Of a stretch of 11,363 bases of DNA, positions 6,358 through 11,363 are shown in pieces. The stretch covers positions 1 through 11,363 of the forward strand of contig JAUWXZ010000012.1 in NCBI GenBank assembly GCA_030616125.1, written 5' to 3'. Both the position numbers and the translations under genes were made by a program. The notes beneath the pieces were generated by a model that was not told where the DNA came from, made no database searches, and saw only the letters and a program-made list of their open reading frames with translations. The stretch is from Candidatus Aenigmatarchaeota archaeon. GTDB taxonomy: Archaea; Aenigmatarchaeota; Aenigmatarchaeia; CG10238-14; SCSR01. Numbering within the stretch: position 1 is the first letter of the stretch; every line of letters begins with the position of its first letter.

Positions 6358-6366
6358 AAAGGTGGT
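6358..6366 (+). promoter_or_regulatory. Shine-Dalgarno site that decides the DUF1512 start
   Basis: AAAGGTGGT contains AGGTG, complementary to the usual archaeal 16S 3' end. It lies 6 or 9 bases (counted from the GG) before two in-frame ATT codons at 6369 and 6372, and 56 bases or more before the first in-frame ATG at 6423. The spacing points to initiation at ATT. Confidence 0.6.
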
Positions 6367-6368
6367 AA

Positions 6369-7562
6369 ATTATTGAATTAGGATACGGAACCATAATTTG
6401 GATTCTTTTCTTTTTCGTACTAATGTTTTTCTACCCAAAATTGATGGTTAGTTCAATAATCTGGAGGCTGGACCAGACTGTTAGAATGCTGGAAGGTCTG
6501 ACAACAAGTGGCAAAAAAATTGTTATAAAAAAAGTATCTAAAAACCCTTCTAGAAAATTAAAAGAAGCAATAAGTAATTTTCTTGAGTTTTTTATTATTG
6601 AGCCAGTAAGTCTAGATCCTTATGGAATTGTAAGAAAAATAGAACATGTGATAACTTTGTCAGAAAAAAAATTCAAATACTTTGCAAGACGAGTTGCTCC
6701 TCATCTGAACACAGAGTCTCAAGCGAATTTTACGATGGGTTTGTCAGGGGCAATTTCTCTAAATCAAATTTCAAAAATTGTAAGACATTATGTTGAGTTG
6801 ATAAAAAAAACAAAGAACCTACAACTGGCAATGCTCCTTCAAATGCAATTACCTTTGATTCAAAGGATAGCTAAGGCTTTACTCAATGCTACAGAGGCTT
6901 TAACCAATGGCTGGCCGATTGGTGATTCTACTGGTTCTTTAGCAGGAGCTCATTTAATCGGTAAATCAAAAACAATAGAAATAGAGGAAGATACTTTGCT
7001 TGCAAGAAAAAAAATCAAAGGAAAAAATGTTTTTATAATAAAAGCAAGGGGTCCAGGGGGAAGGTTAGGAAAACTTGGAAGGGCAGTAGAGAAGTTGGTT
7101 AAAAAGAAAAAAATTGCAAAAATTATAACCATAGACGCTGCTGGGAAATTGGAAGGAGAAAAAACTGGTTCTATTGCTGAAGGAATTGGTGTAGCAATTG
7201 GTGGTGTTGGGGTAGATAGAACTTATATAGAAAACATTGCTACCGAAAAAGAAATTCCTTTGGATTCAATTGTTATTAAAATGTCTCCTGAAGAAGCATT
7301 TATGCCGATGAGAAAAGAAGTTCTAAATTCTATTCCAAAAGTCTTAGATATAGTTGAAGAAAACATTTCTGGAACAAAACAAAAAGGAGATATAATTATA
7401 GTGGGTGTTGGTAATACCTGTGGTGTAGGAAATGATGAAAAAGCAGTAAAAGAAGCAGAAGAACAAATTAAAAAAATAATCAAACTGGTCAAGGAAAGGG
7501 AAGAAAGAGAAAAGAACGAAAAGAAAAGACCATTCCTTGATTGGTTTAGTTTTGGAATTTAA
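6369..7562 (+). CDS. DUF1512 family membrane-anchored protein (apparent AUU start)
   Basis: An archaeal family of unknown function. With initiation at the ATT at 6369 or 6372 the protein is 396-397 residues and opens with ELGYGTIIWILFFFVLMFFY, a complete transmembrane segment, then YPKLMVSSIIWRLDQTVRML. The first in-frame ATG, at 6423, would cut that segment in half and lies far from the Shine-Dalgarno site; no in-frame ATG, GTG or TTG lies between the upstream stop codon and 6423. The soluble part carries the family hallmarks: SLDPYGIVRKIEHVI, FARRVAPHL, GWPIGDSTGSLAG, KARGPGGRLGKLGRAVEKL, TIDAAGKLEGEKTGS, AEGIGVAIGGVGVDR and GVGNTCGVGND, plus a charged C-terminal helix. The glycine-rich segments hint at nucleotide or cofactor binding. 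It is divergent from the membrane-protein gene and converges on the kinase gene with a 4-bp overlap. Confidence 0.85.
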   Translation: MIELGYGTIIWILFFFVLMFFYPKLMVSSIIWRLDQTVRMLEGLTTSGKKIVIKKVSKNPSRKLKEAISNFLEFFIIEPVSLDPYGIVRKIEHVITLSEKKFKYFARRVAPHLNTESQANFTMGLSGAISLNQISKIVRHYVELIKKTKNLQLAMLLQMQLPLIQRIAKALLNATEALTNGWPIGDSTGSLAGAHLIGKSKTIEIEEDTLLARKKIKGKNVFIIKARGPGGRLGKLGRAVEKLVKKKKIAKIITIDAAGKLEGEKTGSIAEGIGVAIGGVGVDRTYIENIATEKEIPLDSIVIKMSPEEAFMPMRKEVLNSIPKVLDIVEENISGTKQKGDIIIVGVGNTCGVGNDEKAVKEAEEQIKKIIKLVKEREEREKNEKKRPFLDWFSFGI

Positions 7563-8119
7563 GTGAAAATTGGAAGTTTGCTTAGTTTGTTTTTAAAGTC
7601 TTCTATAGTGCCATCGTTTATTAAAACAAAATCCACTCGCTCTATACACTTTTTTACTTGTTGTCCATATTCAGCTTCATTTTTACCTTGATCCCTTTCA
7701 TCTAAAATGGTAAACTCTTCAAATGTTTTTGGATCATTATGCTGTCCTCTTTTTGCTGTTCTTTCAAATCTAATTTCTTGTGGAGCATCTATACCAATCC
7801 AGACAAAATTTTTACCAAATTTTTTTCTTAAGAATTCAGCTTCAGCAGGATTTCTTATTCCATCAATTATTGTAAATTCTTTTTCCCTTGGCAAATACTC
7901 TATCGCGAGCTTTGCAAGTATGTGTGCACCATATTCTTTTCTAAGCTCATTTCCCATGTCTTGAAGCATTTTCCTGTTAAAATTAGATTTTTTTCTTTCT
8001 AACTCCCCTCTAATAACATCAGAAAGAGTAACACAATAGCAATTGAGTTTTTTTGTAAAAAATTCTTTAGCTATTTCTTTTCCAGAGCCAATAGTGCCTG
8101 TAAGTCCAATTACTTTCAT
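7559..8119 (-). CDS. Dephospho-CoA kinase/UPF0200-like nucleotide kinase
   Basis: A 186-residue P-loop kinase-like protein. MKVIGLTGTIGSGKE (1-15) contains the Walker A loop G8-x4-GK14, but the next residue is Glu15 rather than the usual Ser/Thr. SDVIRGEL (33-40), TIIDGIRNPAEAEFL (84-97; D86, R89), GIDAPQEIRFERTAKRG (109-125) and DFVLINDGTIEDF (163-175) follow the pattern of the archaeal UPF0200 and dephospho-CoA/deoxynucleotide kinase families. The substrate could be dephospho-CoA or a nucleoside monophosphate; I cannot decide. I chose the ATG at 8119 rather than a TTG at 8128 because family members start at this point and a TATA box at 8135-8147 predicts a start site next to it, so the message is probably leaderless. 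Its stop overlaps that of DUF1512. Confidence 0.8.
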   Translation of the reverse strand: MKVIGLTGTIGSGKEIAKEFFTKKLNCYCVTLSDVIRGELERKKSNFNRKMLQDMGNELRKEYGAHILAKLAIEYLPREKEFTIIDGIRNPAEAEFLRKKFGKNFVWIGIDAPQEIRFERTAKRGQHNDPKTFEEFTILDERDQGKNEAEYGQQVKKCIERVDFVLINDGTIEDFKNKLSKLPIFT

Positions 8120-8134
8120 TCTAACCAAAAATTG

Positions 8135-8147
8135 AAAATTTTATAAG
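8135..8147 (-). promoter_or_regulatory. TATA box of the kinase gene, overlapping the histone-fold gene stop
   Basis: The minus strand reads GACTTATAAAATTT: the GAC TTA TAA codons ending the upstream histone-fold gene also supply a TATA box. A start site 26 bases on falls near 8117, adjacent to the ATG at 8119. Confidence 0.5.
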
Positions 8148-8305
8148 TCGCAAGCTTTTAGAGTTTTTCTCTTGTTAGCTTTAGCTCGAGCAATAGCACA
8201 TCCAATATCTTCTGCAACATGTTTATCTAAGCCTTTCCAGAAATCTCCACCAGCTCTCATACCTTTTAATGATTTTCTGACAGCAGATTTAACAACCAAT
8301 GCCAT
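8141..8305 (-). CDS. DUF1931-type small histone-fold protein
   Basis: A 54-residue protein that is easily missed for its size. It begins MALVVKSAVRKSLKG, continues GGDFWKGLDKHVAEDI, and ends AKANKRKTLKACDL. The order 'VK.AV...L..m....DF...LD..V.e.i..A..RA.AN.RKT....DL' matches the short DUF1931 proteins of archaea, which adopt a histone fold; the closing RKTxxxxDL is the histone-fold R-T pair and helix-3 start. Such proteins may bind DNA or act as small architectural factors, but their role is not settled. The ATG is preceded by GGAGGTGG seven bases upstream, the best Shine-Dalgarno site in the window, and by a TATA box at about 8348-8356. It is divergent from uL16 and lies 21 bp upstream of the kinase gene on the same strand. 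Confidence 0.87.
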   Translation of the reverse strand: MALVVKSAVRKSLKGMRAGGDFWKGLDKHVAEDIGCAIARAKANKRKTLKACDL

Positions 8306-8311
8306 TTATCC

Positions 8312-8319
8312 ACCTCCAT
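8312..8319 (-). promoter_or_regulatory. Strong Shine-Dalgarno site of the histone-fold gene
   Basis: The minus strand reads ATGGAGGTGGATAAATGGC, so GGAGGTGG precedes the ATG at 8305 with about seven bases between GGAGG and the start. It is a near-perfect match to the archaeal anti-SD and strongly supports this short gene being real and abundantly translated. Confidence 0.85.
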
Positions 8320-8347
8320 TTTTATATTATTTTTTGAACTTTCAGGG

Positions 8348-8356
8348 TATTTAAAC
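8348..8356 (-). promoter_or_regulatory. TATA box of the histone-fold gene
   Basis: The minus strand reads GAGTTTAAATACCC. A start site 26 bases on lies near 8326, leaving a leader of about 20 bases that contains the Shine-Dalgarno site. Confidence 0.5.
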
Positions 8357-8412
8357 TCCATCAACTCGATATTTGAGTGGTGATTAAATATTTTCTGGTT
8401 TAACAAAAACAA

Positions 8413-8427
8413 AAACTTTAAAAATAA
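8413..8427 (+). promoter_or_regulatory. TATA box of the uL16 gene
   Basis: AAACTTTAAAAATAA, with the TATA core centred near 8420, follows an A-rich BRE-like stretch. The predicted start site (about 8447) is within ten bases of the ATG at 8453, and no Shine-Dalgarno site is present, so the message is probably leaderless or nearly so. Confidence 0.55.
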
Positions 8428-8452
8428 TTAAACTACAATTACTTTGATTAAA

Positions 8453-8968
8453 ATGGCTCTAAGGCCTGGAAGAACTACAAGAAGAAAAGAGAGACCTTAC
8501 ACCAGAGTATCAAAAAAAGTCCCCAGAAAAAGTTACGTGGTTGGAGTCCCATTCCGAAAAACCCATCAGTTTGAAATGGGAAATCTACAAGCAGAATTTG
8601 ATACAATTTTATATCTTTTGGTTAAAAGACCAGTGCAAATAAGAGATAATGCTTTAGAAGCTGGAAGAATTGTTGCTAATAAATTTTTAGAATCAAAAAT
8701 TGGGACAAACTATTTCATGAAAATTTTAGCTTTTCCTCATCATGTGCTCAGAGAAAAGCCAATAGCAACTGGAGCAGGAGCAGATAGATATTCACAGGGG
8801 ATGAGACAGTCTTTTGGTAAACCTTCTAACACTGCAATCCAAGTGAAAGAAAATCAAAAATTGATTCAACTGAGAATAAACAAAGAAAATGTAGAAATCG
8901 GCAAGATAGCCTTAAAAAAATTTGGATCAAAACTTCCGGTTCCCATAAAAATTAAAATGGAAGAGTGA
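8453..8968 (+). CDS. rpl10e: 50S ribosomal protein uL16 (archaeal L10e)
   Basis: A 171-residue large-subunit protein sitting near the peptidyl-transferase centre and A-site tRNA. It begins MALRPGRTTRRKERPYTRVS, the conserved archaeal/eukaryotic L10e start. GNLQAEFDTILYLLVKRPVQIRDNALEAGR follows in order (about 43-72, given here as a motif run with N, E, R and D conserved), then KILAFPHHVLREK and the glycine-rich GAGADRYSQGMRQSFGKP loop. A TTG nine bases upstream could extend it by three residues, but the ATG matches the family start and promoter spacing. It stands alone ahead of ppsA, which appears to have its own promoter 48 bp downstream. Identification is secure. Confidence 0.97.
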   Translation: MALRPGRTTRRKERPYTRVSKKVPRKSYVVGVPFRKTHQFEMGNLQAEFDTILYLLVKRPVQIRDNALEAGRIVANKFLESKIGTNYFMKILAFPHHVLREKPIATGAGADRYSQGMRQSFGKPSNTAIQVKENQKLIQLRINKENVEIGKIALKKFGSKLPVPIKIKMEE

Positions 8969-8979
8969 TTAATTTCTGC

Positions 8980-8995
8980 AAATAAACTTTTTTAC
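8980..8995 (+). promoter_or_regulatory. Combined ppsA TATA-like box and T-tract after uL16
   Basis: AAATAAACTTTTTTAC in the 48-bp gap holds an A/T box centred near 8984, giving a start site around 9010 for ppsA (ATG at 9017). It also contains a six-T run that could end the uL16 transcript. No Shine-Dalgarno site precedes ppsA. Confidence 0.4.
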
Positions 8996-9016
8996 AAAGA
9001 AAACGAACATTAAGTT

Positions 9017-11281
9017 ATGGAATATATGCTTTGGCTTGATCAACTTTCAAAAGATTCTGGGAATATAGGAGGAGGAAAAGCTGCTAATCTTGGAGAAATG
9101 GTAAAAATTGGACTTCCTGTTCCTGAAGCTTTTGTTATTACAACGAAAGCCTTTAACAAATTTCTTGAGGTAAGCGGGATTAGGAGTCAGATAAAAGAAT
9201 TATTGGAAGAATGTGACGTTGAAAACACTTCCCAGTTGTTAGAAACCTCAAAAAAAATCAAAGACTCAATTCTTGCACAAGAAATTCCCTATCCAATTAA
9301 ATCAGAAATAACAGAAACCTATAAGGCTTTGTCTTATTCGAATAAAATTGTATCGGAAGAAGCTTTAAAATTAATTTCTGCTGGAAGAGATTTGGCAATA
9401 GTTTCTGTTAGAAGCTCAGCTACAAGCGAGGATCTTCCATCGGCGAGCTTTGCAGGACAATTTGCAACTTTTCTTAATGTTAAAGGAATAAAGGAATTGC
9501 TAGATTCTGTAAAGAAATGTTGGGCCAGTTTGTATGAATCAAGGGCAATTTTCTATCGTATAAAACATGGGTTTAAGCATTCAAGCATTGCACTCATTGT
9601 GCAGAAAATGGTAAATTCAGAAAAATCTGGAGTGATATTTACCATAAATCCGGCTACTGGAGAGGATGTGGTTATAATAGAATCCACCTGGGGTTTGGGA
9701 GAAATGTTGGTTTCTGGGGCAGTTCAACCAGATAGCTACATAGTTTCAAAAAAGGGAGAAATTCTCGAGAAAAAAATTGGAAGAAAAGGAAGGATGAGAA
9801 TAAGAGATTATGCAAGTGACAGGACTATCGAAATTTCAGTTCCAAGAAATAAAATTAATGAACAAGTATTGACAGAAGGGGAAATTCTTAAACTTTTAAA
9901 TTATTCTTTGATATTAGAAAATCATTATAAAAGAGGTCAAGATATAGAGTTTGCTATAGAAAAAAACAGAATTTACATACTTCAGACCAGAGCGATAACA
10001 ACTGAAGCAAAAAAAGAAAAAATTATAATAAAAGCAGAACCAATTCTAAAAGGAATAGGAGTTTCTCCTGGGGTGGTTACAGGTAAAGTGAGGATCATTC
10101 ATGATCTGGAAGACATAAGCAAAGTTAAGTCTGGAGATATACTGGTAACAAGAATGACTTCTCCTGATTTAGTTCCAACTATGAGCAAGTGTGCTGCAAT
10201 AATTACTGATGAAGGCTCTACAACCTGCCATGCGGCAATAGTATCGAGAGAGATGAACATACCATGTATTGTTGGGACAAGGGATGGAACTAAAATGTTT
10301 AAGGATGGGCAACTCATAACTCTAGATTCCTACAAAGGTTTGATATATTCAGGAAAGGTTGAAATAGAAAAACCAAAGATTGAAGTTCCAATTGGTTTGA
10401 AAACAACTACAAAAATAAAAGTCAACATTGCTTTTCCAAAAAATTTGGAAGAAATAGTTAAAAAAACAGATGGGGTTGGGCTTCTAAGGATTGAGCATGC
10501 GATTATTAACTCTGGAGTTCATCCTGCTAAACTAATTGGAGAGGAAAAGAAAGAAGAATACATTAAGATTTTGCTTGATGTTATCAGACCAATTGCTAAA
10601 GTATTTTATCCTAAACCAGTTTGGATTCGTACTCTGGATGCAAGAAGTGATGAATTTAGGAATCTACAAGATGGAAAGGCCGAAGTACAAGAAGCGAATC
10701 CAATGTTGGGATGGCATGGTATCAGAAGAAGCTTGGATGAGCCCAAGTTATTAAAAACTGAGTTTGAAGCAATTAAGATTCTACATGAAGAAGGTTTAAC
10801 AAATACTCATGTGATGCTGCCTTTTATAATTTCTGTTGAAGAATTTAGAAAAGCAAAAAAAATAGCAAAAGAAGTTGAATTACCCGAGAGTGTTAAGATT
10901 GGAATAATGGTTGAAGTTCCCAGTGCAGCGATATCAATAGAAGATTTTTGTAAAGAAGGAATTGATTTCGCTTCTATCGGTTCTAATGATTTAACCCAGA
11001 CTACTTTAGGTGTAGACAGAAATAATGCAAAAATTTCAGGTCTTTTTAATGAGTTGCATCCTGCTATGCTTAAACTAATGGAAAATGTTATTCGAGTTTG
11101 TAATAAATACAAAGTTGAATCTTCGATCTGTGGAGAGGCTCCTAGTAATAGGCCAGAAATTATTAAGTTTTTGATTAAGTACGGAATCACAAGTATTTCA
11201 GTCAATATCGATGCAATAGAAAAGACTAGAAAAGTAATTTTTGATGCAGAAAAAGAATCAGAGTTAATAAAAAAATCTTAG
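9017..11281 (+). CDS. ppsA: Phosphoenolpyruvate synthase (pyruvate, water dikinase)
   Basis: This enzyme converts pyruvate, ATP and water to PEP, AMP and phosphate: the gluconeogenic entry, or in some archaea a reversible glycolytic step. The 754 residues carry three domains. The first is an N-terminal ATP-grasp domain (IGGGKAANLGEM near residue 17; VRSSATSEDLPSASFAGQ near 132; TWGLGEMLVSGAVQPD). Next is a swivelling phosphohistidine domain with TCHAAIVSRE (H405 catalytic). Last is a C-terminal PEP/pyruvate TIM barrel with GLLRIEH, WIRTLDARSDEFRNL, NPMLGWHGIRRSL, GSNDLTQTTLGVDR and the catalytic cysteine in CGEAPS (C705). The length is close to archaeal PpsA. Small deviations are Ser401 in place of the usual second Gly of the phosphohistidine motif, and Glu in CGEAPS where CGQAPS/CGQGPS is common. 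The stop overlaps that of the minus-strand gene at the right edge. Confidence 0.96.
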   Translation: MEYMLWLDQLSKDSGNIGGGKAANLGEMVKIGLPVPEAFVITTKAFNKFLEVSGIRSQIKELLEECDVENTSQLLETSKKIKDSILAQEIPYPIKSEITETYKALSYSNKIVSEEALKLISAGRDLAIVSVRSSATSEDLPSASFAGQFATFLNVKGIKELLDSVKKCWASLYESRAIFYRIKHGFKHSSIALIVQKMVNSEKSGVIFTINPATGEDVVIIESTWGLGEMLVSGAVQPDSYIVSKKGEILEKKIGRKGRMRIRDYASDRTIEISVPRNKINEQVLTEGEILKLLNYSLILENHYKRGQDIEFAIEKNRIYILQTRAITTEAKKEKIIIKAEPILKGIGVSPGVVTGKVRIIHDLEDISKVKSGDILVTRMTSPDLVPTMSKCAAIITDEGSTTCHAAIVSREMNIPCIVGTRDGTKMFKDGQLITLDSYKGLIYSGKVEIEKPKIEVPIGLKTTTKIKVNIAFPKNLEEIVKKTDGVGLLRIEHAIINSGVHPAKLIGEEKKEEYIKILLDVIRPIAKVFYPKPVWIRTLDARSDEFRNLQDGKAEVQEANPMLGWHGIRRSLDEPKLLKTEFEAIKILHEEGLTNTHVMLPFIISVEEFRKAKKIAKEVELPESVKIGIMVEVPSAAISIEDFCKEGIDFASIGSNDLTQTTLGVDRNNAKISGLFNELHPAMLKLMENVIRVCNKYKVESSICGEAPSNRPEIIKFLIKYGITSISVNIDAIEKTRKVIFDAEKESELIKKS

Positions 11282-11363
11282 CCAACACTTTCGTAAAGAT
11301 CTGCCGGTCCTCCCATCATTCCGGCACTCATTTTTCTTGACTTACCGTTCATCTCTCTTTCCT
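11278..11363 (-). CDS. C-terminal end of an unidentified protein (partial, runs off right edge)
   Basis: A minus-strand frame is open from the right edge to a TAA at 11278. About 27 codons are visible, ending MNGKSRKMSAGMMGGPADLYESVG. It is richer in G and C than its surroundings and its stop overlaps the ppsA stop by four bases, like the DUF1512/kinase pair, which supports a real gene end. I do not recognise the family. The stretch could be a glycine/methionine-rich C-terminal tail, or a very short gene starting at an internal ATG after a GGAAAGAGAG purine run; too little is in view to decide. Confidence 0.5.
   Translation of the reverse strand, partial: EREMNGKSRKMSAGMMGGPADLYESVG

Noticed and set aside
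6423..6425. ATG as start of the DUF1512 protein
   Set aside because: It would cut the N-terminal membrane helix in half and has no ribosome binding site, whereas the upstream in-frame sequence completes the helix behind a Shine-Dalgarno site.
8366..8384. Small inverted repeat ACTC-GATATTT-GAGT between the histone-fold gene and uL16
   Set aside because: Only four paired bases with a mismatch next to them; expected by chance and not placed at either promoter core.
10807..11205. Long minus-strand open frame inside ppsA
   Set aside because: The plus-strand frame carries the conserved PEP-synthase barrel motifs here; the antisense frame has no recognisable features.
1..11363. tRNA genes, CRISPR repeats, transposon ends or defence genes
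   Set aside because: No cloverleaf-like segment, no spaced direct repeats and no transposase, integrase or effector motifs were seen by eye; NurA and NYN nucleases occur here in housekeeping contexts.

Overview
The window reads as a low-GC, gene-dense archaeal chromosome segment of housekeeping genes. Archaeal markers are ribosomal proteins eS27 and uL16 (archaeal L10e form), a NurA-type nuclease, archaeal SepF (DUF552), a DUF1931 histone-fold protein, DUF1512, a UPF0282 metallo-hydrolase and a small heat-shock protein. TATA-like boxes lie about 25-35 bp before several start codons and often imply leaderless or nearly leaderless mRNAs. The very tight packing, the bacterial-style methionyl-tRNA synthetase and the zinc-ribbon/sHSP-like protein suggest a DPANN-type archaeon. 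That lineage guess is an inference; only 'archaeon' is firm. I saw no tRNA or rRNA gene, CRISPR array, insertion sequence or phage gene, and no gene-free stretch longer than about 170 bp.

Layout. (1) 1-1536, minus strand: a likely stress operon reading hsp20 -> zinc-ribbon/alpha-crystallin-like protein -> UPF0282 metallo-beta-lactamase-fold hydrolase (cut by the left edge), with a TATA box, an overlapping imperfect palindrome and a strong Shine-Dalgarno site in front of hsp20. (2) 1642-3646, minus strand: a translation operon, MetRS catalytic chain -> separate MetRS beta/tRNA-binding chain -> eS27, with the second and third reading frames tightly coupled. (3) 3711-4769, plus strand: a NurA-family nuclease, divergent from metG and without its usual HerA partner in view. 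(4) 4814-6298, minus strand: a membrane-anchored protein of unknown function, a NYN/PIN-type predicted RNase directly abutting it, then SepF with its own promoter. (5) 6369-7562, plus strand: a DUF1512 membrane-anchored protein whose only full-length reading requires an AUU start. (6) 7559-8305, minus strand: a 54-residue DUF1931 histone-fold protein followed by a nucleotide-kinase-like P-loop protein; the promoter of the second overlaps the stop codon of the first. (7) 8453-11281, plus strand: uL16 and phosphoenolpyruvate synthase, then the C-terminal end of an unidentified minus-strand gene cut by the right edge.

Together the genes cover translation, proteostasis, cell division, DNA processing and gluconeogenic carbon flow. 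I do not see a clear new multi-gene defence or mobile system. The points most worth a second look are the apparent AUU start of DUF1512, the zinc-ribbon/sHSP-like partner of Hsp20, the small histone-fold gene, the bacterial-type split MetRS linked to eS27, and the repeated 4-bp overlaps of convergent stop codons.
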